Origin: Maricaulis sp.
Lineage (GTDB): Bacteria; Pseudomonadota; Alphaproteobacteria; Caulobacterales; Maricaulaceae
Assembly (NCBI RefSeq): GCF_017642925.1
Contig: NZ_JAEPOL010000019.1
Coordinates: 1 to 64,000 of the forward strand
Length of the DNA: 64,000 nt
Direction: 5' to 3'
Shown here one piece after another: positions 34,429-43,541 of this stretch. The notes under the pieces were generated by a model. That model saw only the letters and a program-made list of their open reading frames with translations. It ran no database searches and was not told where the DNA came from. Both the position numbers and the translations under genes were made by a program. The stretch's first letter is position 1. Every line of letters begins with the position of its first letter.

Positions 34429-36765
34429 ATGAACAAGGGGACCGGCTCGCGCCTGCGGGCCTATTTGATGTCGTGTGCAGCAATGGCAGGATTGCTGACG
34501 ACCGCAGCGGCAAACGCCCAGGACAGCGCGCCGGCCGGCGACGGTGAGCGCGCCGTCGATACCATCGTCGTCACGGCCCGCCGCCGTGAGGAAAGCCTGA
34601 TCGATGTGCCGGTGGCGATGACGGTGCAGAGCGCCGAGGCGCTCGACCTGTCCGGCGCAACGGACATCACCGCGCTCCAGCGCAACACGCCCAATCTGAC
34701 GCTTCAGGTCGCACGGGCGACGAATTCCACGCTCACGGCTTTCATCCGCGGCATCGGCCAGCAGGATCCGCTGTGGGGGTTCGAGCCGGGGATCGGTCTT
34801 TATATCGACGATGTCTATGTTGCCCGGCCGCAGGGCGCGATCCTCGACATTCTCGATATCGAGCGCGTCGAGGTCCTGCGCGGTCCGCAGGGCACGCTCT
34901 ACGGCCGCAACACGATCGGCGGGGCGATCAAGTTCGTCACGGCGCGGCTGGACGACCAGCCGACCTTCTCCGTGCGGACCAATCTGGGCGAATACAATCA
35001 GCGCGACCTGATCGTCTCGGGCTCCGCACCGTTGTCTGACGGGTTGCGCGTGGGCGGTGCGCTGGGGGTCTACCGGCGCGACGGCTATGGCACCAATCTG
35101 TGGAACGGTGCCGATATCGGGAACCGGGAAAGCTTTTCCGCGCGCCTCACCGTCGAGTTCGAACCGGCACCGGACTGGTTCTTCCGCCTCACGGCCGACC
35201 GGCTGGACGACGACAGCAATGCCAATCCCGGCCATCGCGAACTGCCCGTCCCCGCCGCCTTCGGCGCGCCGCCCATCACGACGCCTTTCGGGATCAACGT
35301 GCCGGCCGGCGCTTTCCCGGTGACCGACGATGTCTATGACAGCTGGGCGGGCGTGGACGAAACCAATGAAGTGATCAACCAGGGCGTCTCGCTGACCGGC
35401 GAGTGGACGATCAGCGATCATCTCACCTTCAAGACCGTGACGGCCTGGCGGGATGGCGAAACTCATGGCGAGGGCATTGATTTCGACGGCACGCCGGCGC
35501 CGATCCTCGACGTGCTCGCGCCCGAGACCGTTTATGACGACGACCAGTTCTCGCAGGAATTCCAGCTCCTGTTCGATCATGACCGCTGGCGCGGCGTGGC
35601 AGGCGTCTACTATCTCGATGCCTATGCCAGCGGCGGTTATGACACGGTGCTGGGTATCGGGGCGGCCGCCATTCCCGGTTCGCCGACGCCCAACTTCACC
35701 CAGGGCACGAGCGGGCATGTCGATACCACGTCGCTTGCGGTGTTCGGCGAGTTCGACTTCGATCTCGCAGACCGCTGGACGCTGACGCTCGGCGGGCGCT
35801 GGACGCGCGACGAGAAGACCGGCCGCGTGTTCAAGGCGAATTATCTGGGTCTGGGATCGCCGGTCTCCGGCACGCCCAACACGCCGATCCAGATTCTCAC
35901 CGACTACACGGCCGAGCGCACGTTCGAGGAGTTCACGCCGCGTATCGGGCTGAGCTATCGCATCAGCGATACGCTGAACGCCTATGTCAGCTATGGCCGG
36001 GGCTTCAAGTCCGGCGGGTTCGACATGCGCGGCGATGCAGCGGCAACGCCGGCGACGATGGACGGCTATGATCCGGAAACCGTCGACTCGCTGGAGATCG
36101 GCCTGAAGGGCTATCTGTTCGACGACCGGGTGCGGTTCTCGGCAGCGATCTTCAACGCCTCCTATGACGGCCAGCAGGTCACCAGCCAGCAGGTCAACAC
36201 GGTGGGCACCGGCCTGGTGAGCTTCATCGACAATGTCGGTTCCTCGACCATTCGCGGCGCCGAACTGGAAGCGCAGGCCCGGCTGGGCGGCGGGTTCAGT
36301 CTCAATCTGGCGCTGGGCTATGTCGACGCCGAATTCGACGAGTATCTGGCCTATGTGCCCAACGGATCGCCGCCGCCGGCCTACGTGCTCGCCGACGTCT
36401 CCGACGCACGCCAGTTCCAGAACACGCCGGACTGGAACGGATCGCTGGCGCTCAGTCACCATTCCGACGACGTGATCGGCGGCATGCTCGATCTGCGCGC
36501 GGCGGTGTCCTGGCGCGGCGACAGCTCGATGTTCGAGACGCCCGCACCGGAGATCGACCAGGAGGCCTACTCGCTCGTCGATGCCAGTGCGGTCTGGACG
36601 TCCGGCTCAGGCCGCTGGCGGGCCGGGCTGCATGCCCGCAACCTCACCGACGAGCGCTATCGCACGGGCGGCTACTACTTCCCCGGCCTGGGCTATGGCG
36701 ACAGCATCATCGGCTTTTACGGACCGCCCCGCACGGTCTTTGCCTCGCTGGAATATCGCTACTGA
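34429..36765 (+). CDS. TonB-dependent receptor C (siderophore/vitamin-type plug)
   Basis: 778 residues from ATG 34429 with GGGAGGAGAG upstream. Signal peptide ends near ANAQ. The plug has DTIVVTARRREESLIDVPVAMTVQSAE, FIRGIGQQDP and VEVLRGPQGTLYGRNTIGGAIKFVT. The barrel ends in VFASLEYRY. It belongs to the large family of receptors widespread in sphingomonads and Caulobacterales. The substrate is unknown. A TetR gene diverges from it and an alpha/beta hydrolase follows, suggesting uptake then hydrolysis of an ester or lactone. Confidence 0.9.
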   Translation: MNKGTGSRLRAYLMSCAAMAGLLTTAAANAQDSAPAGDGERAVDTIVVTARRREESLIDVPVAMTVQSAEALDLSGATDITALQRNTPNLTLQVARATNSTLTAFIRGIGQQDPLWGFEPGIGLYIDDVYVARPQGAILDILDIERVEVLRGPQGTLYGRNTIGGAIKFVTARLDDQPTFSVRTNLGEYNQRDLIVSGSAPLSDGLRVGGALGVYRRDGYGTNLWNGADIGNRESFSARLTVEFEPAPDWFFRLTADRLDDDSNANPGHRELPVPAAFGAPPITTPFGINVPAGAFPVTDDVYDSWAGVDETNEVINQGVSLTGEWTISDHLTFKTVTAWRDGETHGEGIDFDGTPAPILDVLAPETVYDDDQFSQEFQLLFDHDRWRGVAGVYYLDAYASGGYDTVLGIGAAAIPGSPTPNFTQGTSGHVDTTSLAVFGEFDFDLADRWTLTLGGRWTRDEKTGRVFKANYLGLGSPVSGTPNTPIQILTDYTAERTFEEFTPRIGLSYRISDTLNAYVSYGRGFKSGGFDMRGDAAATPATMDGYDPETVDSLEIGLKGYLFDDRVRFSAAIFNASYDGQQVTSQQVNTVGTGLVSFIDNVGSSTIRGAELEAQARLGGGFSLNLALGYVDAEFDEYLAYVPNGSPPPAYVLADVSDARQFQNTPDWNGSLALSHHSDDVIGGMLDLRAAVSWRGDSSMFETPAPEIDQEAYSLVDASAVWTSGSGRWRAGLHARNLTDERYRTGGYYFPGLGYGDSIIGFYGPPRTVFASLEYRY

Positions 36766-36773
36766 CCCCGCAA

Positions 36774-36808
36774 GGACCGGCCGCCGACGCCAACCCGGCG
36801 GCCGGTCC
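36774..36808 (+). repeat. intercistronic hairpin receptor C/hydrolase
   Basis: GGACCGGCCGCC (36774-36785) and GGCGGCCGGTCC (36797-36808) form a perfect 12-bp stem with an 11-base loop and no T-run. Similar in kind to the hairpins after receptors A and E and after nirK. Confidence 0.6.
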
Positions 36809-36824
36809 CGCTACAGGACTGATC

Positions 36825-37700
36825 ATGACCTCACAAACAGAACCGGCCGGGATCCGCTGGACCTCTGCGGACGGGCTCGACCTGTTCGCGCGCGACTACG
36901 GTCCCGCCGATGCGGCCGGTATTCCGGTGATCTGCATTCCCGGCCTCACCCGCAACAGTCTGGACTATGAAGACGTGGCGCCCTGGCTGGCGGCGCGGGG
37001 CCGTCGGACGCTGGCGGTCGATCTGCGCGGGCGGGGCCGGTCGGCATCCGGTGACCCGGCGCGCTACCGGCTGCCGGTCTATGCCGCCGATGTCGTTGCG
37101 CTGGCCGACAGTCTGGGGCTCCAACGGTTTTACATTCTGGGCACGTCGCTGGGGGGCATGGTAGCGATGCAGATGGCCCGGACGCATCTGCACCGGCTGG
37201 CCGGCGCGGTGCTCAACGATATCGGTCCGACGATCGAGAAGGCCGGAATCGCCCGGATTTCCGGATATGCGTCGAGCGCTCCGGCCGTGACTGACTGGGA
37301 CGGCGCCGTCGCCTATGCGCGGCACATCGCGGGCGATGTCTTTCCGCACTACACGGATACCGACTGGCAGCGCTTTGCTGCCCGCATGTATATCGAGACG
37401 CCCGAGGGTAGGTTGCAGCCGACCTACGATCCTGCCGTGGCCGCTCAGGCCCCGTCCTGGCTGATGCCGCTGGCGCGCTTCGTCATGTGGCGTAATTTCC
37501 GCCGCCTGGCGCGCCATCGCCCGGCGCTGGTTCTGCGCGGCGAGCATTCCGATATCCTGTCGCGCAAAACAGTCGCCCGGATGGCAGCCTGCTCGTCCTC
37601 GGTGAGTGTGCGGGAAGTTCCCGGGGCAGCCCACACGCCCGACCTGTCCGAACCGGACAGCCGGACCGCGCTGGCGGGCTTCTTCGACGCCGTCGAATAG
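36825..37700 (+). CDS. alpha/beta hydrolase
   Basis: 291 residues. The oxyanion segment VICIPGLTRNSLDYE, nucleophile elbow GTSLGG and the C-terminal GAAHTPDL (catalytic His) identify an alpha/beta-hydrolase of the haloperoxidase/enol-lactonase type. No signal peptide, so cytoplasmic. It lies 59 bases after receptor C. Likely substrate: an ester, lactone or thioester brought in by that system. It could also be a dehalogenase-like enzyme; the substrate cannot be read from sequence. Confidence 0.87.
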   Translation: MTSQTEPAGIRWTSADGLDLFARDYGPADAAGIPVICIPGLTRNSLDYEDVAPWLAARGRRTLAVDLRGRGRSASGDPARYRLPVYAADVVALADSLGLQRFYILGTSLGGMVAMQMARTHLHRLAGAVLNDIGPTIEKAGIARISGYASSAPAVTDWDGAVAYARHIAGDVFPHYTDTDWQRFAARMYIETPEGRLQPTYDPAVAAQAPSWLMPLARFVMWRNFRRLARHRPALVLRGEHSDILSRKTVARMAACSSSVSVREVPGAAHTPDLSEPDSRTALAGFFDAVE

Positions 37701-37780
37701 ATCGATCTGCATGCGGCGGACTTGTCCGGCCCGCAAAAGCCCGGTCCTATTGGCGCCTGCCAATCTCCGGGACCGTCATC

Positions 37781-38701
37781 GTGCTACGCCTGCGCCACAT
37801 CGAAATTTTCCATGCCGTCTACCGTTGCGGGTCGATCAGCGCCGCCGCGCGCGAGCTGAATGTCTCCCAGCCCTCGGTCAGCAAGGTGCTGCGCCACGCC
37901 GAAGACCAGCTGGGCTATCCGCTGTTCGAACGCGGCCGGTCGGGCCTGATCCCGACGGCGGCGGCGCACGAGCTGTTCGACAAGGCCAAGGACGTCTATG
38001 GCGATGTCCGGGCGCTCAACCAGCTGGCCAAGAATATCCGCGAGCGCCGGGGCGGGCATATCCGCCTGGGCGTGCTGCCCTCGCTGGGACTGAGCATCGT
38101 GCCCGAGGCGATCGCGGCCTATCGCAAGGTCCAGCCGGAGGTCAGCTTCGAGATCAATACGCTGCATTCCAGCGAGATCGCCGAGGCCTTGTTCCAGCAG
38201 GGATGCGACATTGCCATCGGATACGGGGCGCCGATGAATGCGCGGCTGGTCACCCAGGAGCTTGGCCGCAGCGAGTTGCTGCTGGTGGCCCGGCACGATC
38301 AGTTCGCCGGACGCGACAGCGTTTCCCTGGCCGATCTGGACGGGGTGGAATTCATCGGCCTGCGCGACAGCGGGCCTTGCGGGGACCTGTTCAGCGACCA
38401 GCTGTCGCGGGCCGGCGTGACCTTGCGCGAAGTGGTGACGGCGCGCACCTACTATGTCGCGATGTCGCTCGTGCGGCACGGTGTCGGCGTGGCCGTGATC
38501 GACAGCTTTACCGCGGCGTTCAACGAGGATCCCGATATCCGTCTGTTGCGCTTCCAGGACCCGGTCCGTTACTCGGTCAACGCCGTCACGGCGGACTCCG
38601 TCGACACGGGCACGGGCGAACGGACAAACCAGGCGGAACTGGTTGACGGCTTCCTCGATGTGCTGCGCGCGGTGATTTCGCGAACTCACTCAGTGCACTG
38701 A
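37781..38701 (+). CDS. LysR family transcription regulator
   Basis: 306 residues from a GTG start. The N-terminal winged HTH reads LRHIEIFHAVYRCGSISAAARELNVSQPSVSKVLRHAEDQLGYPLFERG. The periplasmic-binding-like effector domain follows from about residue 92 (GHIRLGVLPSLGLSIVPEAI). It precedes, in the same direction, TonB receptor D and the D-amino-acid genes, so it may regulate them. The stop codon lies within the palindrome CTCAGTGCACTGAG (38689-38702). Confidence 0.9.
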   Translation: MLRLRHIEIFHAVYRCGSISAAARELNVSQPSVSKVLRHAEDQLGYPLFERGRSGLIPTAAAHELFDKAKDVYGDVRALNQLAKNIRERRGGHIRLGVLPSLGLSIVPEAIAAYRKVQPEVSFEINTLHSSEIAEALFQQGCDIAIGYGAPMNARLVTQELGRSELLLVARHDQFAGRDSVSLADLDGVEFIGLRDSGPCGDLFSDQLSRAGVTLREVVTARTYYVAMSLVRHGVGVAVIDSFTAAFNEDPDIRLLRFQDPVRYSVNAVTADSVDTGTGERTNQAELVDGFLDVLRAVISRTHSVH

Positions 38702-38869
38702 GCGCCCGGACGCACGCATTGCGGGCATAACCTTCGTCTATAGCCGCACAAAAACTGACTACGGCTGCGCGCCTTCACGGGCGCGACATAATCTGAAAGC
38801 CTTTGCGATCAGGGCGCTGCCTCGTCACAGGGACGAGCGGGTCGGCGCCGTCATGCAGGGGAGATTGCT

Positions 38870-41800
38870 ATGACCGTCGGGCGGGTTTCCAAACTCATTT
38901 TGCTCAGTTCAACCATTCTGTTTTCGCAAGTGGCGAATGCCCAGGAGGCCGAGGCTCCGCCGCAGGACGATGACGAAACCGAAGTGATTGTCGTCACCGG
39001 TTCCAACATTGCCGGCACGCCGATCACCGGCGCGCTGCCGGTCACCGTCATCGGCTCGGACGATCTCGATGCGATCGGCGCCTCGTCGATGGACGAGCTT
39101 TTCCGCTCCATCCCGCAAGCCGGCGATGTGGCCTTCCAGGAAGGCCGCACGGCCGGCGGCGTCAATGACGCACGCGGCGATGTGGCCTCGGTCGATCTGC
39201 GTTCGCTCGGTTCGGGCAATACGCTGGTTCTGCTGAACGGGCGCCGCCTGGTTCTGCACCCGGGCTATCAGACCGAAAACCTGGTGCCGGTCACGACGGT
39301 GAACGTGAACTCCATCCCCAATAACGGCGTCCGCCGGGTCGAAGTGCTGCGCGACGGCGCTGCCGCGATCTACGGCACGGATGCTGTGGGCGGCGTGGTG
39401 AACACGATCCTGCGCGACAATTTCGACGGTCTGACCGCCGAGATCGAATATGGCGGGTCAGAGGGCACCTCGCTGCGCGAGCTTGAGGGCAGCATCGCCT
39501 TCGGCCGTGACTTCAACAATGGCCAGTCCAACCTGTCGATCTTCGTCGACTATATGGACCGCGCCGGCATGCCGGCCTCCGATCGTGATTATGCGGCCAG
39601 CTATGATGCGCGCGACCAGGTGATCGGCACGCCGTTCGAGGACGATACCGATTTCGACAACCGGTCGACCAATTCGCCCTTCGGCGAATTCCAGACCTGG
39701 GATTACACGGCAACCATCCGGCAGAACGGTACGGCGCTGACCTCGTCGGGCGACTACTGGCACATCCAGCCGGACAGCGTGACCGGCTGTCTGGCCGATC
39801 TGGGCGCCGGGCTGTGCATCGACAACAGCACGCAGAATTCCACCTCGGACCGCGTCTATCGCTACAATTCCAACTTCGACCGCTGGATCTATGGCGACAA
39901 TGAGCGGTTCAACGCCTTTTCCTTCTTCAACCATGATTTCGGCAACGGGCTGGAATTCTTCGCCGAGGCCGGGCTCTACCTGTCCGACTACATGACCCAT
40001 CGCGAGCAGGCTTCGCCGCTCAGCGCCGCCGACATCATCGTCCCGGCCAGCAATTACTGGAATCCCTTCGGTCCGGTGACCTTCTCGGACGGCAGTGTCA
40101 ATCCGAACCGTCTGCCCGGTCTGAACATTCCGGATGCGGGCGTGGCCAATATCATCAATGACTACCGCTTCGTCGATGCCGGACCGCGTGTCATCAATGT
40201 CGACAATACCAGCTACCGCCTGCTGGCGGGCCTGCGCGGCTCGTTCGGCGCCTGGGACTGGGAGTCGGCGATGCTGTGGTCCGAGGCGACCACGGAAGAC
40301 CGCACCAACCGCATCTCCAACACGCTGCTCCAGGAGTCGCTCGCACTGGAAACGCCGGATGCCTACAACCCGTTCAACGGCGGCAATCTGGTCGACTTCT
40401 CCAATGGTGACAGCACGCCCAACCCGCAATCCACGATCGACAGCTTCATGGTCGACGTGACGCGGGAAAACTCCACCGAGCTGGGCCTGTGGGACTTCAA
40501 GACCTCGCGTCCGGACCTGTTCCAGCTGCCGGCGGGCGGTGTCGGTGTCGCGCTGGGGGTCGAGCTGCGGCACGAGGCCTTCGAGGACGATCGCGACGAT
40601 CGCCTCGACGGCACGATCACCTTCACCAATCCGATCAGCGGCGACTTTTTCGGATCCGACGTGCTCGGCTCCAGCCCGACGCCGGACTCCTCCGGCGACC
40701 GTTCGGTGTTCTCCTCCTACGCCGAACTCTCGGTGCCGCTGGTCAGCCGCGACATGAACATCCCGCTGATGCAGGCCATCGATGTCCAGCTGGCAGCGCG
40801 CTACGAGAACTATTCCGATGTCGGTGACGTGCTGAAGCCGAAGGCGGCGATCGGTTGGGAAGTGACCGACTGGCTGATGCTGCGCGGCTCCTACTCGGAA
40901 GGCTTCCGGGCACCGAACCTGCCGCAGATCCACGAGCGCGGCGTGGAACGGTCCAACACGCGCCTCGACTACATCTTCTGCGAGGCCGACCTGCGCGCCG
41001 GCCGTATCGCCAATGTGGACGAATGCTTGCGTTCGCAGTCGACGGTCAGTGTGCGCGAAGGGTCCAGCACGCTGGAGCCGGAAACCAATACCACCTACAG
41101 CTATGGTTTCGTCTTCCAGCCGCAGCTCTGGGATCGCCGCTTCGGCGATCTGACTGTCACGGTCGACTACTGGAATATCCAGCAGGAAAACGTCATCGGC
41201 ATTTTTGGCGACGACAACCATCTCGCCTATGACTACCTGCTGCGCACCCAGGGCTCCTTCAACCCGGCGGTGATCCGCGAAGCGCCCAGCGCCGACGATA
41301 TCGCCGACTTTGCCGGAACCGGTCTCGACGCGGTCGGCGAGGTGATCGAGGTGCAGGACACTTATCAGAACCTCCTGCCGCGGCAGATCGAAGGCGTCGA
41401 CGTCACCGTCCTCTACGATATCGACGACACGCCGCTCGGTGACTTCCGTGTCTCCGTCACGGCGGCCCATCTGATCACGTTCGACCAGGAGCCGTCGCCG
41501 GAAGCCCAGGCGATCATCGATGCCCAGGATGCCGGCGAGATCTTCAGCGGTTTCGTGGTCGACGGTGCGGCGGGGCTGCTGCGCCAGGACGGCAATCCGG
41601 AATGGCGGGCAACGACCTCGATCACCTGGCGCAACGGCAATTGGGGCGCCGGCCTGTTCGGCCGCTATACCAGTTCCGTGCTGGACACCGGGGCGACGCT
41701 CGGTGACGGTACCCAGTTCGAGGTCGACGAGTGGTATTACGGCAATGTCTATGTCCAGTACACGTTCGACCGCGAAGACGTGCTGGACAATACCCGGGTC

Positions 41801-41926
41801 CGGGTCGGCGCGCGCAACTTCACCAATGAGGCGCCGCCGCTGGCCGACAGCACGTTCAACTATCTGGGAACGCTGCACTCGGCGCGGGGACGTTTCCTCT
41901 ACGCCTCGGTCCGCAAGTCCTTCTAG
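38870..41926 (+). CDS. TonB-dependent receptor D (paralogue of receptor A)
   Basis: 1018 residues from ATG 38870 with GGGAGA upstream. Signal peptide ends at NAQ. The plug reads TEVIVVTGSNIAGTPITGALPVTVIGSDDLDAIG and VDLRSLGSGNTLVLLNGRRLVLHPG. Barrel motifs WNPFGPVTFSDGSVNPNRLPGL and SSPTPDSSG recur almost unchanged in receptor A at 11486. The C-terminus is LYASVRKSF. Its stop is 10 bases from the D-aminoacylase gene, which it is co-transcribed with. Cargo is probably a peptide or N-acylated amino-acid compound. Confidence 0.9.
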   Translation: MTVGRVSKLILLSSTILFSQVANAQEAEAPPQDDDETEVIVVTGSNIAGTPITGALPVTVIGSDDLDAIGASSMDELFRSIPQAGDVAFQEGRTAGGVNDARGDVASVDLRSLGSGNTLVLLNGRRLVLHPGYQTENLVPVTTVNVNSIPNNGVRRVEVLRDGAAAIYGTDAVGGVVNTILRDNFDGLTAEIEYGGSEGTSLRELEGSIAFGRDFNNGQSNLSIFVDYMDRAGMPASDRDYAASYDARDQVIGTPFEDDTDFDNRSTNSPFGEFQTWDYTATIRQNGTALTSSGDYWHIQPDSVTGCLADLGAGLCIDNSTQNSTSDRVYRYNSNFDRWIYGDNERFNAFSFFNHDFGNGLEFFAEAGLYLSDYMTHREQASPLSAADIIVPASNYWNPFGPVTFSDGSVNPNRLPGLNIPDAGVANIINDYRFVDAGPRVINVDNTSYRLLAGLRGSFGAWDWESAMLWSEATTEDRTNRISNTLLQESLALETPDAYNPFNGGNLVDFSNGDSTPNPQSTIDSFMVDVTRENSTELGLWDFKTSRPDLFQLPAGGVGVALGVELRHEAFEDDRDDRLDGTITFTNPISGDFFGSDVLGSSPTPDSSGDRSVFSSYAELSVPLVSRDMNIPLMQAIDVQLAARYENYSDVGDVLKPKAAIGWEVTDWLMLRGSYSEGFRAPNLPQIHERGVERSNTRLDYIFCEADLRAGRIANVDECLRSQSTVSVREGSSTLEPETNTTYSYGFVFQPQLWDRRFGDLTVTVDYWNIQQENVIGIFGDDNHLAYDYLLRTQGSFNPAVIREAPSADDIADFAGTGLDAVGEVIEVQDTYQNLLPRQIEGVDVTVLYDIDDTPLGDFRVSVTAAHLITFDQEPSPEAQAIIDAQDAGEIFSGFVVDGAAGLLRQDGNPEWRATTSITWRNGNWGAGLFGRYTSSVLDTGATLGDGTQFEVDEWYYGNVYVQYTFDREDVLDNTRVRVGARNFTNEAPPLADSTFNYLGTLHSARGRFLYASVRKSF

Positions 41927-41936
41927 GGCAGGAACC

Positions 41937-43538
41937 ATGCTTGCAAAGACGCTTCAGGCGGCCGGTGCTCTTGCACTGGCCGTCCTGGCCCCGGCTGCTC
42001 CGGCCGCGGCAATGCAGATGCTTGCCTTCACGGGCGGGACCGTTGTCGACGGAACCGGCGCGCCCGGCCGGACGGCGGATGTCGTCACAGAAGACGGCCG
42101 GATCGTATTTGTCGGCGCGCTGGATGAAAGCGGGCTGACGCCCGACCGGGTCATCGCGGTAGAGGGGCTGGTCGTCGCGCCGGGCTTCATCGACCCACAC
42201 ACGCACGCGCTGGCGGATCTGGCGGCCGATGACGCCGAACGCCGCCGCAGCGACAATATTCTCTTCCAGGGCGTGACCACGGTGGTCGTCGGCAATGATG
42301 GCGGCGGCGAGCCGGCCGTTGGCAGCCTGGCCGAGGACCTGCAGGCGCTGGGCATCGGTCCCAATGCCGGCTTTCTGGTCGGTCTGGGGCCGATCCGGAC
42401 CGCCGTGATCGGCGAAGACAACCGCACCGCAACCGCCGAAGAGCTTGCCCGCATGGAAACCATGCTGGCGGGTGGAATGTGCGAGGGCGCCATCGGCTTT
42501 TCCACCGGGCTTCACTACACCCCGCAGAATTTCGCGCCGCTGGACGAAGTGGTGGCGCTGGCCACCGTCGCCGCCGCGCGCGGCGGTCTCTATGACAGCC
42601 ACATTCGCGACGAGAGCAGCTATTCCCAGGGTCTGCTGGCCTCGATCGACGAGGCGATCACGGTCGGCGAACGCTCCGGCGCGCCGGTCCATATCGCCCA
42701 TATCAAGGCGCTCGGTCCCGATGTCTGGGGTCAGAGCCAAGCCGTGATCGCGAGGGTCGAGGCGGCGCGTGCAAACGGTTTGCGTGTCACGGCCGACCAG
42801 TACCCCTGGCGTGCCTCGGGCACGCGGCTGGCCAATGCGCTGGTGCCGCGCTGGGCGCTGGATGGCGGCCGCGAGGGGCTGCTGGCCCGGCTGGACGATC
42901 CGCAGGTCCGGCCGCGCCTGGTGGCCGAAATGCACGACAATTTGCGCCGCCGTGCAGGGGCCGATGCCCTGCTGCTCACGCGGCCATTGCGCGGGGCCGA
43001 CCCGGCACTGGGCGGTCACACGCTGGCGGCCATCGCCGAACAGCGCGGCGAGGACGCAATCGAAACCGCCATCGCCATCATCCGCTCCGGCGGCTACCGC
43101 GTTGCGTCCTTCGTCATGGACGGGGCCGATATCGAAGCCTTCGCCGGTCAGGACTGGGTGACGACGGCGTCGGACGGATCGACCGGGCACCCGCGCCGCT
43201 TTGCGACCTTTCCCAAGGCCTATCGCGATCTCGTCGTGGACGGCGGGATGATGCCGCTGGAACGCTTTGTGTGGCGCAGCACCGGCCTCACCGCCGATAC
43301 GTTCGGCTTCACCGGGCGCGGCTATCTGCGCGAAGGCCTTGTCGCCGACATCGTGGTCTTCGACCCGCACACATTCGCCCCGCGCGCCGGCTATGCCGCG
43401 CCGGAGGAATTGTCCGAAGGCGTGCGCTATCTGCTCGTCAACGGCGTGCTGGCCATCGAGAATGGCGCGACCACCGGCGCGCTGGCCGGCCAGCCGGTCC
43501 TGCGCGACACCAGCCATATCGATCTGTGCGAGGAATAG
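41937..43538 (+). CDS. N-acyl-D-amino-acid deacylase family amidohydrolase
   Basis: 533 residues from ATG 41937 with a signal peptide (to about residue 25), so probably periplasmic. Metal ligands His88/His90 (GFIDPHTH) and the GIGFSTGLHYTP, YDSHIRDESS, PVHIAHIKALG and ASDGSTGHPR motifs match D-aminoacylases. In known D-aminoacylases a metal-binding Cys follows VVVGN; here it is Asp121 (VVVGNDGGG). Thus the site may use a different bridging ligand or another substrate. Releases D-amino acids from N-acyl or peptide forms; first enzyme of the cluster. Confidence 0.83.
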   Translation: MLAKTLQAAGALALAVLAPAAPAAAMQMLAFTGGTVVDGTGAPGRTADVVTEDGRIVFVGALDESGLTPDRVIAVEGLVVAPGFIDPHTHALADLAADDAERRRSDNILFQGVTTVVVGNDGGGEPAVGSLAEDLQALGIGPNAGFLVGLGPIRTAVIGEDNRTATAEELARMETMLAGGMCEGAIGFSTGLHYTPQNFAPLDEVVALATVAAARGGLYDSHIRDESSYSQGLLASIDEAITVGERSGAPVHIAHIKALGPDVWGQSQAVIARVEAARANGLRVTADQYPWRASGTRLANALVPRWALDGGREGLLARLDDPQVRPRLVAEMHDNLRRRAGADALLLTRPLRGADPALGGHTLAAIAEQRGEDAIETAIAIIRSGGYRVASFVMDGADIEAFAGQDWVTTASDGSTGHPRRFATFPKAYRDLVVDGGMMPLERFVWRSTGLTADTFGFTGRGYLREGLVADIVVFDPHTFAPRAGYAAPEELSEGVRYLLVNGVLAIENGATTGALAGQPVLRDTSHIDLCEE

Positions 43539-43541
43539 CTC

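Noticed and set aside
39458-41938. Long antisense frame over receptor D
   Set aside because: Same GC-driven shadow as over receptor A; no start signal or motif.
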